A stretch of 64,000 bases of DNA, taken from Pseudomonas urmiensis. Lineage in GTDB: Bacteria; Pseudomonadota; Gammaproteobacteria; Pseudomonadales; Pseudomonadaceae. The translations under genes were made by a program, and so were the position numbers. The notes beneath the pieces were generated by a model, which worked only from the letters and a program-made list of their open reading frames with translations, searched no databases and was not told the DNA's origin. Every line of letters begins with the position of its first letter. The first letter of the stretch is position 1. This document shows positions 1 through 7,081 of this stretch, in pieces. The DNA lies in the NCBI RefSeq assembly GCF_014268815.2, contig NZ_JABWRE020000001.1, positions 811,001-875,000 on the forward strand, read 5' to 3'.

Positions 1-133
1 CCTGCTGGCAAGCGCTGGCAGTGATTTCCACGGCCCTGGCACCTGGGGCGAAATCGGTGCTTACCGGCCATTACCCGAGGACCTGCCACCTCTGTGGCGC
101 CGATTCAAGCATGAACAGCCTATGGCGATATGA
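1..133 (+). CDS. PHP-domain phosphoesterase, C-terminal end (partial)
   Basis: This is the 3' end of a gene that begins before the window; reading from base 2 gives 43 codons and a TGA at 131-133. The residues GSDFHGPG are the typical last metal-binding segment of PHP-domain phosphoesterases of the YciV/TrpH (RNase AM) type, which remove 5' nucleotides from RNA or hydrolyse 3',5'-nucleotide bisphosphates. The neighbour yciO supports this, because yciV and yciO lie next to each other in many gamma-proteobacteria. Only the tail is visible, so the assignment rests on one motif and the context. Confidence 0.75.
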   Translation, partial: LLASAGSDFHGPGTWGEIGAYRPLPEDLPPLWRRFKHEQPMAI

Positions 134-146
134 ACAGGACGACTTC

Positions 147-776
147 GTGAGCCAATTTTTCCAGATTCATGCGGAAAACCCGCAGGCGCGCCTGATAAAA
201 CAGGCCGTTGAAATCATTCGCAAGGGCGGGGTGGTGGTGTACCCGACCGATTCGGCCTACGCGATGGGCTGTCAGATCGGCGACAAGAACGCTGTCGAGC
301 GGGTGCGCCGGCTGCGCCAACTGGACAAGCATCACAACTTCACCCTGCTGTGCTGCGACCTGTCGCAGATGGGGCTGTTCGCCAAGATCGACACTGCCAC
401 CTTCCGCTTGCTCAAGGCGCATATCCCAGGGCCGTATACCTTCATCCTCAACGCCACCCGCGAAGTGCCGCGCCTGCTGCTGCATGAAAAACGCCGCACC
501 ATCGGCCTGCGCGTGCCTTCCAACCCCATCGTGCTGGCCTTGCTTGAAGAGCTGGGCGAGCCGCTGATGAGCGTCAGCCTGATCATGCCGGGCGAAGACG
601 AGCCGATGACCGACCCCTACGAGATCCGCCAGGCGTTGGAGCATCACGTCGACCTGATCATCGATGGCGGTTTCGGCGACCTCAAGGCTTCCACAGTGAT
701 CAACCTGGCCGGCGACGAGCCGGAAGTGATCCGCGTCGGTTGTGGTGATCCCGCGCCATTCTTGGCCCCTGCGTGA
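147..776 (+). CDS. yciO: Sua5/YciO/YrdC family protein (threonylcarbamoyl-AMP synthase-like)
   Basis: A 209-residue protein with the YrdC-like fold from about residue 10 to 200. The KxxxIxKGGVVVYPTDSAYA start and the later SVSLIMPG segment are typical of the YciO branch. The family binds RNA and includes the L-threonylcarbamoyladenylate synthases that make the precursor of t6A in tRNA; YciO itself is the less active paralogue of TsaC, so its exact role is not certain. I chose the GTG at 147 because the product then starts MSQFFQIHAENP as in related proteins; a longer open frame from base 21 overlaps the upstream gene and is unlikely. The stop codon overlaps the start of scpA, which suggests translational coupling. 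Confidence 0.88.
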   Translation: MSQFFQIHAENPQARLIKQAVEIIRKGGVVVYPTDSAYAMGCQIGDKNAVERVRRLRQLDKHHNFTLLCCDLSQMGLFAKIDTATFRLLKAHIPGPYTFILNATREVPRLLLHEKRRTIGLRVPSNPIVLALLEELGEPLMSVSLIMPGEDEPMTDPYEIRQALEHHVDLIIDGGFGDLKASTVINLAGDEPEVIRVGCGDPAPFLAPA

Positions 777-1600
777 ATCAGGTGATCGAAGTAACAGCGC
801 CGCCGAGCGACAGCAACGCCCCCCTGCAGTTGCAACTGGCGCTGGTGTATGGCGAGGCCGTTACCGAGCTGCCGCTTGACTTGTACATCCCCCCAGACGC
901 TTTGGAAGTGATCCTCGAAGCCTTCGAGGGGCCGCTCGACCTGCTGCTGTACCTGATCCGCAAACAGAACATCGACATTCTCGATATCCCGGTGGCGGAG
1001 ATCACTCGCCAGTACATGTCCTACGTCGAGCTGATGAAGTCGGTGCGCCTGGAGCTGGCGGCGGAATACCTGGTGATGGCCGCGATGCTTGCCGAGATCA
1101 AGTCGCGCATGCTGCTGCCGCGCTCCACCGAGGTCGAGGAAGAAGAGGGCGACCCGCGTGCCGAGTTGATCCGCCGCTTGCAGGAGTACGAGCGCTTCAA
1201 GGCGGCCGCCGAGGGCATTGACGAACTGCCGCGGGTTGGCCGCGATGTGCTGATCCCACGCCTGGAGGCCCCGCAGGCCAAGGTGCGCAAGCTGTTGCCG
1301 CAGGTCAGCCTGGAGGAGATCCTGCTGTCGATGGCCGAAGTCATGCGCCGCAATGACTTGTTCGAAAGCCACCAGATCACCCGCGAGACCCTGTCGACCC
1401 GCGAGCGCATGAGCGAAGTGCTCGAACGCCTCAAGGGTGGCGCCTTTGTGCCCTTCGTCGAGCTGTTCAGCGCCGAGGAAGGCAAGCTGGGTGTGGTGGT
1501 CACCTTCATGGCGATTCTCGAACTGGTGAAGGAATCGCTCATCGAACTGGTGCAGAATGAGCCGTTCGCCCCGATCCATGTCCGTGCCCGGACCGAGTGA
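773..1600 (+). CDS. scpA: Segregation and condensation protein A
   Basis: ScpA is the kleisin subunit that bridges the heads of SMC and works with ScpB in chromosome compaction and segregation. The 275-residue product contains the ScpA signature FEGPLDLLLYLIRKQNIDILDIPVAEIT at about residues 50-77 (described in parts: LEAFEGPLDLLLYLI, then DIPVAEIT), a middle helical part with AEYLVMAAMLAEIKSRMLLP, and a C-terminal winged-helix segment. It has an N-terminal extension of about 45 residues, as in other pseudomonads. The GTG start at 773 overlaps the yciO stop by four bases (GTGA), and scpB follows after 21 bp, so these genes form one operon. Confidence 0.95.
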   Translation: MNQVIEVTAPPSDSNAPLQLQLALVYGEAVTELPLDLYIPPDALEVILEAFEGPLDLLLYLIRKQNIDILDIPVAEITRQYMSYVELMKSVRLELAAEYLVMAAMLAEIKSRMLLPRSTEVEEEEGDPRAELIRRLQEYERFKAAAEGIDELPRVGRDVLIPRLEAPQAKVRKLLPQVSLEEILLSMAEVMRRNDLFESHQITRETLSTRERMSEVLERLKGGAFVPFVELFSAEEGKLGVVVTFMAILELVKESLIELVQNEPFAPIHVRARTE

Positions 1601-1621
1601 AACAAGCAGACCTGAAGACCC

Positions 1622-2410
1622 ATGAACCTGAATGAACCGCGCGACCTGGCGTCGCTGATCGAGGCATTTCTGCTGGCCTCGGGCAAACCGCAATCGCTTG
1701 AACGCCTGTATGAGCTGCTCGAAGAAGCCGAGCGGCCGGCGCCTGCCGTGTTCAAGAAAGCCCTCGAGGTGCTGGCCAAGTCGTGTAATGGCCGGGCTTT
1801 CGAACTCAAGGAAGTGGCCAGCGGCTACCGCCTGCAAATCCGCGAAAACTTCGCGCCCTGGGTCGGGCGGCTGTGGGAGGAGCGGCCACAACGCTACTCG
1901 CGGGCACTGCTCGAGACCATGGCATTGATCGCCTATCGCCAACCGATCACTCGCGGCGAGATCGAAGATGTGCGTGGCGTGGCGGTCAACACCAATATCA
2001 TCAAGACCTTGATGGAACGCGAGTGGATTCGCATCGTTGGCTACCGCGAAGTACCCGGGCGGCCGGCGATGTTTGCCACCACCAAGGCGTTTCTCGATCA
2101 CTTCAACTTGCACAGCCTCGATCAATTGCCGGCGTTGGCCGAGCTGCGCGAGATGGAACCGGAGCCGCTGGTTGACCCGGATGACGCCCCAGTGCCGGCG
2201 CATTTGCAGGCGCTGGCCGATGCCAGTCTTGGCGATGAAGAGCTGGGCGAAGGGGGGGAGCCACGCGAAGAGACCAGCTTCCGGACCTTGCTGGTGGAGC
2301 TGGATGCCATGGAAGAGGGGTTGAAGACTGATTTCGATGATCTGCGCGATGAGTCGCCGGACGATGAAGCAGCGTCCTCGGTTGAAGATGAGCCTGAGGT
2401 GAAGTCCTGA
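1622..2410 (+). CDS. scpB: Segregation and condensation protein B
   Basis: ScpB is the winged-helix partner of ScpA in the SMC-ScpAB condensin. Of 262 residues, about 1-185 carry the two winged-helix domains, with the family motif ETMALIAYRQPITRGEIEDV and the RGVAVNTNIIKTL / GRPAMFATTKAFLDHF segments. The remaining 75 residues are acidic and low in complexity (many E, D and S), a tail that varies between species. The gene directly follows scpA, and a REP palindrome pair lies after its stop. Confidence 0.95.
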   Translation: MNLNEPRDLASLIEAFLLASGKPQSLERLYELLEEAERPAPAVFKKALEVLAKSCNGRAFELKEVASGYRLQIRENFAPWVGRLWEERPQRYSRALLETMALIAYRQPITRGEIEDVRGVAVNTNIIKTLMEREWIRIVGYREVPGRPAMFATTKAFLDHFNLHSLDQLPALAELREMEPEPLVDPDDAPVPAHLQALADASLGDEELGEGGEPREETSFRTLLVELDAMEEGLKTDFDDLRDESPDDEAASSVEDEPEVKS

Positions 2411-2430
2411 TTTAGCAGTGTCAGTGCTGG

Positions 2431-2523
2431 CCTCATCGCGGGGCAAGCCCGCTCCCACGCTGATGCGGCTCATTTGGCTGGGTGGCTCGGGCTGCGTGGG
2501 AGCGGGCTTGCCCCGCGATGAGG
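2431..2523. repeat. REP palindrome pair after scpB
   Basis: Two copies of the Pseudomonas REP sequence face each other: atcgcggggcaagcccgctc at the left and its inverse gagcgggcttgccccgcgat at the right, separated by a loop of about 35 bp. Transcribed, they can fold into a long hairpin at the 3' end of the scpAB message. The same family recurs at 5919, 10113, 11757, 22351 and 30364. Confidence 0.9.
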
Positions 2524-2689
2524 CCGAAATTGGCACACCACAGGTCGACCGTTCAGCGCAAACCCCAGCCCCCTGCACAAAACCGGCTACTCTGCAGTGC
2601 GTTCGCCCTGCGAACCGCGTATGATGCGCGCCCCTTTGGCGCATTCGTCGCCAATAGCCAATTTCATTCCTACACCGGGAGGTGCCCAG

Positions 2690-3772
2690 ATGAGTGAGCA
2701 AAACCTGCAAGAAACCCAAGCCATCCCCCCATCCGGCGAGAAACTGCAAAAAGTTCTCGCGCGCATTGGCGTGGGCTCGCGGCGTGACGTCGAGGCCTGG
2801 ATCAGCCAAGGCCGGATCAAGGTCAACGGCGTCGCCGCCACCCTCGGCCAGCGCGTTGACCTGCACGACGCAATTGCCGTCGATGGCAAGCTGATCAAGC
2901 GCGTGGAGGCTGCCGAGGCCACCCGCCGGGTGATCATGTACAACAAGCCTGATGGCGAGATCTGCACCCGTGACGACCCAGAAGGGCGCCCGACTGTGTT
3001 CGACCGCCTGCCGCGTCCGAAAGAAGGCCGCTGGATCAACATCGGCCGTCTGGACATCAACACCACGGGCCTGCTGCTGTTCACCACTGATGGTGAACTG
3101 GCCAATCGCCTGATGCACCCGTCCTACGAGATGGACCGCGAGTACGCCGTGCGTGTGCGTGGCGAAGTCGACGACGAGATGGTCGACCGGCTCAAGGCTG
3201 GCGTGGTCCTCGAAGATGGCCCGGCGAAGTTCACCGACATCCAGAAAGCGCCTGGTGGCGAAGGCTTCAACCATTGGTACCACTGCGTGGTGATGGAAGG
3301 GCGTAACCGTGAGGTTCGTCGTCTGTGGGAATCCCAGGGCGTGATCGTCAGCCGTCTGAAGCGCGTGCGTTTCGGACCAGTGTTCCTCAACTCCGACCTG
3401 CCGATGGGCCGCTGGCGCGAAATGAGCCAGGGCGAGATCGACATCCTTGCCGCTGAAGTGGGCCTGCAGCCGGTAGCGCTGCCGACCATGAACCTCAAGG
3501 CCAAGGACAAGATGGAGCGTATGCAGCGCAAATCGACCCGTCCGCTGGGCCGGGGCGAGCGCGTGCGTACCTTGCGTCCGGCGCAGGAAGGTCAAGCTGA
3601 GCGCCCGGCGCGGGCGGCCCGTGAAGACGGTGCTGCGCGCAAGGGTGGCCGTAGCAGCAGTACCGTTGCCGAGCGTCCGAGCGATATGCGCAAGCGCACC
3701 AGCAAGCCAGAAGGCGGTAAGCCTGCGGGTGGCAAGCCTGCTGGCACCGGTCGCGGTAAGCCTCGCGGCTGA
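2690..3772 (+). CDS. rluB: 23S rRNA pseudouridine(2605) synthase RluB
   Basis: RluB converts U2605 of 23S rRNA to pseudouridine. The 360-residue product has an N-terminal S4 RNA-binding domain (about residues 17-65, EKLQKVLARIGVGSRR), the RsuA/RluB catalytic domain with the active-site aspartate in GRLDINTTGLLLFTTDGE, and a basic, G/K/R-rich tail after about residue 285 that is typical of RluB. The ATG at 2690 follows the ribosome site GGGAGG (2678-2683); an upstream in-frame ATG at 2597 lacks one. In many gamma-proteobacteria rluB follows scpB, as here. A strong terminator follows. Confidence 0.95.
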   Translation: MSEQNLQETQAIPPSGEKLQKVLARIGVGSRRDVEAWISQGRIKVNGVAATLGQRVDLHDAIAVDGKLIKRVEAAEATRRVIMYNKPDGEICTRDDPEGRPTVFDRLPRPKEGRWINIGRLDINTTGLLLFTTDGELANRLMHPSYEMDREYAVRVRGEVDDEMVDRLKAGVVLEDGPAKFTDIQKAPGGEGFNHWYHCVVMEGRNREVRRLWESQGVIVSRLKRVRFGPVFLNSDLPMGRWREMSQGEIDILAAEVGLQPVALPTMNLKAKDKMERMQRKSTRPLGRGERVRTLRPAQEGQAERPARAAREDGAARKGGRSSSTVAERPSDMRKRTSKPEGGKPAGGKPAGTGRGKPRG

Positions 3773-3790
3773 TCAAGTCTGTAGCTCAGA

Positions 3791-3816
3791 AAGCCAGCCC
3801 GAAGGCTGGCTTTTTT
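3791..3816 (+). terminator. Rho-independent terminator of rluB
   Basis: The stem AGCCAGCC / GGCTGGCT with a short loop is followed by TTTTTT, 18 bp after the rluB stop. Confidence 0.9.
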
Positions 3817-4124
3817 GTGTCCGTTAGACAGAGGCTGGGTTAGCCCCCTCAAACGATGTGGACGTTCCAACGTACTGATTCATCAGAATTTTTTACCAAA
3901 TGGCAATATTTCGAACCACTGCGTAAGGAAATGTTTACGCTATTGCTCGTTTCAACTGCCCTTCCTCTTCGTTGTAAATAAAACTTGCCAAGTCCTACGC
4001 GTTTGAGCATGCCCCCCAGCCCCACCCCCTCTTGCCCAACCCGCCGCAGCACGCTGATATAGCGCCATGCCGTGTGCACAGCCTGGCCGGAGCGCCGGGC
4101 ATCAAAACAACAAATGGAGGCGCC
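3817..4124. other. Gene-free stretch between rluB and the permease region
   Basis: I see no convincing gene here. The first half is AT-richer than its surroundings (around 3880-3990), which could reflect a regulatory region or foreign DNA. No REP or tRNA is present. Confidence 0.5.
4106..4113 (+). promoter_or_regulatory. CA motif (Hfq/Crc-type) before a small ORF
   Basis: AACAACAA fits the AANAANAA pattern recognised by the Hfq/Crc complex and is directly followed by TGGAGG and an ATG at 4125. It is seen directly; its function is inferred. Confidence 0.45.
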
Positions 4125-4295
4125 ATGTACGCCGATCACTGCGCCTTTTCAGGCCTTCGCCCCAGGACCGCTGCGTTTTTTCATCAGGAAATGACGCAAC
4201 GCGTTGACGCCTGCGCGTTTGCAGGGGTATACAATGCGCCGCGTTTTACCTGTGACCCCTTTGCGTACCGCGCACTCTTGCTGACTCCCGGTTGA
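4125..4295 (+). CDS. Possible small leader ORF, 56 residues
   Basis: An ORF of 56 codons starting MYADHCAFSGLRPR has a good ribosome site (GGAGG, 5 bases before the ATG) and an A-rich CA motif before it. I do not recognise the product; it has no signal peptide or membrane segment and contains three Cys and several aromatic residues. The permease gene starts 135 bp after its stop. Against a coding role, a strong-looking sigma-70 promoter lies inside it (4204-4235). It may be a leader peptide, a decayed gene start, or chance. Confidence 0.3.
   Translation: MYADHCAFSGLRPRTAAFFHQEMTQRVDACAFAGVYNAPRFTCDPFAYRALLLTPG
4204..4235 (+). promoter_or_regulatory. Probable sigma-70 promoter of the permease gene
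   Basis: TTGACG at 4204-4209 and TATACA(AT) at 4228-4235 are 18 bp apart and followed by the GCGCC commonly seen downstream of pseudomonad promoters. It would give a leader of about 190 nt before the ATG at 4431. Confidence 0.6.
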
Positions 4296-4406
4296 CCGTC
4301 CTGGCCCAGTGCCTGTCGTGTCGCCCGAGTCCAAGAAAAATCCAAGGTAATCACCTTGCCCATTCCGCTGCGCCACGAGCGCGGTGGGTCCGATTCCGTC
4401 ACAGAT

Positions 4407-4414
4407 AAAAACAA
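4407..4414 (+). promoter_or_regulatory. CA motif (Hfq/Crc-type) at the permease start
   Basis: AAAAACAA lies just before the ribosome site CAGGTG and 16 bases before the ATG at 4431, a position where Hfq/Crc binding would block translation. The motif is seen; the control is inferred. Confidence 0.55.
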
Positions 4415-4430
4415 GCAGGTGACTTCGTTC

Positions 4431-5849
4431 ATGAGTGGACAAAACATGCAGTCAGGCGAGCTCAAGCGGGGCCTGAAAAACCGCCATATCCAGCTGATCG
4501 CTCTGGGTGGCGCGATCGGTACCGGATTGTTCCTGGGCTCGGCCGGTGTGATGAAGTCTGCCGGTCCGTCGATGATCCTTGGCTATGCCATCTGCGGCTT
4601 CATCGCTTTCATGATCATGCGCCAGCTCGGCGAAATGATCGTCGAAGAGCCGGTTGCCGGCTCCTTCAGCCATTTCGCGCACAAATATTGGGGCGGTTTC
4701 GCCGGCTTCCTGTCGGGCTGGAACTGCTGGGTGCTGTATATCCTGGTCGGCATGTCGGAGCTTTCGGCAGTCGGCAAGTACGTCCATTACTGGTGGCCGG
4801 AGATCCCCACCTGGGTCACCGCCGCGGCGTTCTTCCTGCTGATCAACGCCATCAACCTGATGAACGTGAAAGTCTTCGGCGAGGCCGAATTCTGGTTCGC
4901 GATCATCAAGGTCGCGGCGATCGTCGGCATGATCGGCCTGGGCGCCTACCTGCTGACCAGCGGTAGCGGCGGCCCTGAAGCCTCGGTAACCAACCTGTGG
5001 GCGCATGGCGGCTTCTTCCCCAATGGCGTCAGCGGCCTGGTCATGGCGCTGGCGATCATCATGTTCTCCTTCGGTGGCCTGGAAATGCTCGGTTTCACCG
5101 CAGCCGAGGCCGACAAGCCGAAGACCGTGATTCCCAAGGCGATCAACCAGGTCATCTACCGGATCCTGATTTTCTACATCGGCGCCCTGGTGATTCTGCT
5201 GTCGTTGACCCCATGGGACAGCCTGGTCGCCAGCATCGATGCCTCCGGTGGCAGCTATGGCAGCAGCCCGTTCGTGCAGGTGTTCTCGCTACTCGGTAGC
5301 GATGTGGCTGCGCACTTGCTGAACTTCGTGGTGTTGACTGCGGCGCTGTCGGTGTACAACAGCGGCACCTACTGCAATGCGCGGATGCTCTATGGCATGG
5401 CCGAGCAGGGCGATGCCCCTGCTGCGCTGGCCAAGATCGACAAGCGCGGCGTGCCGGTGCGCTCGATTCTGGCTTCGGCAGTGGTCACCCTGATTGCCGT
5501 GCTGCTCAACTACTTCATGCCGCAGCATGCCCTGGAGCTGCTGATGTCGCTGGTGGTAGCGGCGCTGGTGATCAACTGGGCGATGATCAGCTACTCGCAC
5601 CTGAAATTCCGTCAGCACCTTGACCGTACCGGGCAGAAGCCATTGTTCAAGGCGCTGTGGTACCCCTATGGCAACTATGTGGTACTGGCCTTCGTGGTGC
5701 TGATCCTGAGCATCATGTTGATGATCCCGGGGATCCAGGTATCGGTGTATGCGATCCCGGTATGGTTGTTCGCGATGTTCGTGGTCTACATGCTCAAGGG
5801 CAGACGTGGGACGCAGGCTAACCGGGCGGCAAGCTCTGTAGCCAAGTAA
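4431..5849 (+). CDS. aroP: AroP-type aromatic amino acid permease (APC family)
   Basis: A 472-residue inner-membrane proton symporter with about 12 hydrophobic segments. LKRGLKNRHIQLIALGGAIG at residues 11-30, the GTGLFLGSAGVMKSAGPS loop, and the FSFGGLEMLGFTAAEA stretch are typical of the amino acid transporter group of APC permeases, and the whole length closely resembles E. coli AroP (Phe, Tyr, Trp). Substrate preference within this group (AroP, PheP, ProY) cannot be read from motifs, so the symbol is tentative. The ATG at 4431 gives the conserved start MSGQNMQSGELKRGL and follows a ribosome site; the frame is open further upstream to 4356. Control by Hfq/Crc is suggested by the A-rich motif at the start. 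Confidence 0.85.
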   Translation: MSGQNMQSGELKRGLKNRHIQLIALGGAIGTGLFLGSAGVMKSAGPSMILGYAICGFIAFMIMRQLGEMIVEEPVAGSFSHFAHKYWGGFAGFLSGWNCWVLYILVGMSELSAVGKYVHYWWPEIPTWVTAAAFFLLINAINLMNVKVFGEAEFWFAIIKVAAIVGMIGLGAYLLTSGSGGPEASVTNLWAHGGFFPNGVSGLVMALAIIMFSFGGLEMLGFTAAEADKPKTVIPKAINQVIYRILIFYIGALVILLSLTPWDSLVASIDASGGSYGSSPFVQVFSLLGSDVAAHLLNFVVLTAALSVYNSGTYCNARMLYGMAEQGDAPAALAKIDKRGVPVRSILASAVVTLIAVLLNYFMPQHALELLMSLVVAALVINWAMISYSHLKFRQHLDRTGQKPLFKALWYPYGNYVVLAFVVLILSIMLMIPGIQVSVYAIPVWLFAMFVVYMLKGRRGTQANRAASSVAK

Positions 5850-5870
5850 GCGCTGAGCGTGTTACTTGAA

Positions 5871-5903
5871 ACCCGATGACAGGTGACTGGCATCGGGTTT
5901 TTT
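5871..5903 (+). terminator. Terminator of the permease gene
   Basis: Stem ACCCGATG / CATCGGGT with a 12-base loop followed by TTTTT, 22 bp after the stop. Confidence 0.85.
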
Positions 5904-5918
5904 GTTGTCTGTCCGGGT

Positions 5919-6033
5919 GCTATCGCGGGGCAAGCCCGCTCCCACGCAGGCCGCCAAGCACGCGTGCCAAGCATGCGTGCCAGGCATGCGTGCCAGGCAT
6001 GACTGCGTGGGAGCGGGCTTGCCCCGCGATAGC
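5919..6033. repeat. REP palindrome pair with internal 13-bp tandem repeat
   Basis: Two inverted REP copies (5919-5948 and 6004-6033) enclose about four head-to-tail 13-bp units of the type ARGCATGCGTGCC at 5956-6007. The unit itself is partly palindromic. It lies between the permease terminator and the convergent LysR gene. Confidence 0.9.
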
Positions 6034-6045
6034 GCCCGCTGGGCT

Positions 6046-6930
6046 TTAAATCTGCTCCAGCAGCCAGCCACGAAATGCCCGCAACGACGGCAATGCCTCA
6101 TTACGCGGCGGATATATCAGGTAGTAACTGCGCTGGCTGGCAAACGCGACGCCCGGGCTGAACAGCTCGCCCTTGGCCAGTTCTTCCTCGACCAGAACCC
6201 GCGGCACCAGGCCAATGCCAATGCCTGCTCGTACCGCCTGGATCAGGTGCGAGGTCAGCTCGAAGCTCGGCCCCAGGCGCATCGCTCGGTGTGGCAGGTC
6301 ATGGTGGGAGAACCACTCGCCCCAGGCGTGCGGGTTGTTGGCCACATTCAGCAGTACCTGTTCGCTGATGCGCGCCGGGCTCCAACCCTGCGCCTCACTG
6401 GCAGCCTCCTGCGGCAGGATCACCACCAGCTCTTCGGCATGCAGGCGATGGCAGATCAGCCCTGGCAGGTCATGGCTGGCCACGCCGATGGCGGCGTCGA
6501 TCTCACTGGTGTCGAAGTTGATCGCTTCAATGCGTGAATGAATATGTACCAGCATCCCCGGATGGGCCGCGTAGAAAGCATGCAGACGCGGCAGCAGCCA
6601 TTTCGAGCCGAACGTCGGCAGGGTGGCCAGGCGCAAGGTGCCGACGCCTGTCTGGTAGGCCAGTGCCTGCAAGGTGGCGCTGCGGATCCGCCCGAGCGCT
6701 TCGCTGAGCTCGCGCTGGTACAGGCGCCCGACGTCGGTCAACTGCACCTGGCGCCCTTCGCGGCGGAACAAGGTCAGGCCTAACTGCTGCTCCAGTGCCT
6801 GCACCTGGCGGCTGACCGCGCTCTGGGTCAGCGACAGTTCGGCGGCAGCGCGAGTATAGCTTTCATGCCGAGCGGCGGCCTCGAACGCCAGCAGCAGCGA
6901 CATCGACGGGGTCAGGTGGCGGTAATTCAT
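6046..6930 (-). CDS. LysR-family transcriptional regulator
   Basis: A 294-residue LTTR. Residues about 8-67 form the winged helix-turn-helix (LLLAFEAAARHESYTRAAAELSLTQSAVSRQVQALE in parts: FEAAARHESYTRAA and LSLTQSAVSRQV), and residues about 95-290 the periplasmic-binding-protein-like effector domain beginning TLRLATLPTFGSKWLLPRL. The HTH plus TLPTFGSKWL pattern is close to the GcvA-like group. It is divergent from the ydiJ-type dehydrogenase with 151 bp between the starts, so it probably controls that gene and responds to a hydroxy acid, but this is an inference from position. Confidence 0.88.
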   Translation of the reverse strand: MNYRHLTPSMSLLLAFEAAARHESYTRAAAELSLTQSAVSRQVQALEQQLGLTLFRREGRQVQLTDVGRLYQRELSEALGRIRSATLQALAYQTGVGTLRLATLPTFGSKWLLPRLHAFYAAHPGMLVHIHSRIEAINFDTSEIDAAIGVASHDLPGLICHRLHAEELVVILPQEAASEAQGWSPARISEQVLLNVANNPHAWGEWFSHHDLPHRAMRLGPSFELTSHLIQAVRAGIGIGLVPRVLVEEELAKGELFSPGVAFASQRSYYLIYPPRNEALPSLRAFRGWLLEQI

Positions 6931-7081
6931 TCATAAAGCTCATCAATAGCGGCAGGAATATCCGTTTGCCCCTGGCCGGAAAGTACAGGAACATTGGCAT
7001 ATTCGTCATCCCTGGCTGTGTAACCTATGCCGGGAAGACAGGTTTACCGTGAATCAGCCCATATCAAGAGGCCATCCAACG

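Noticed and set aside
644..3595. A 983-codon open frame on the minus strand
   Set aside because: It runs antisense through scpA, scpB and rluB, which are clearly real. Such frames arise from the GC-rich third codon position. The product is rich in H, R, Q, A and L without domains.
5919..6033. Repeat block as a CRISPR array
   Set aside because: Units are 13 bp, directly adjacent without spacers, and lie within a REP pair; no cas genes are present.
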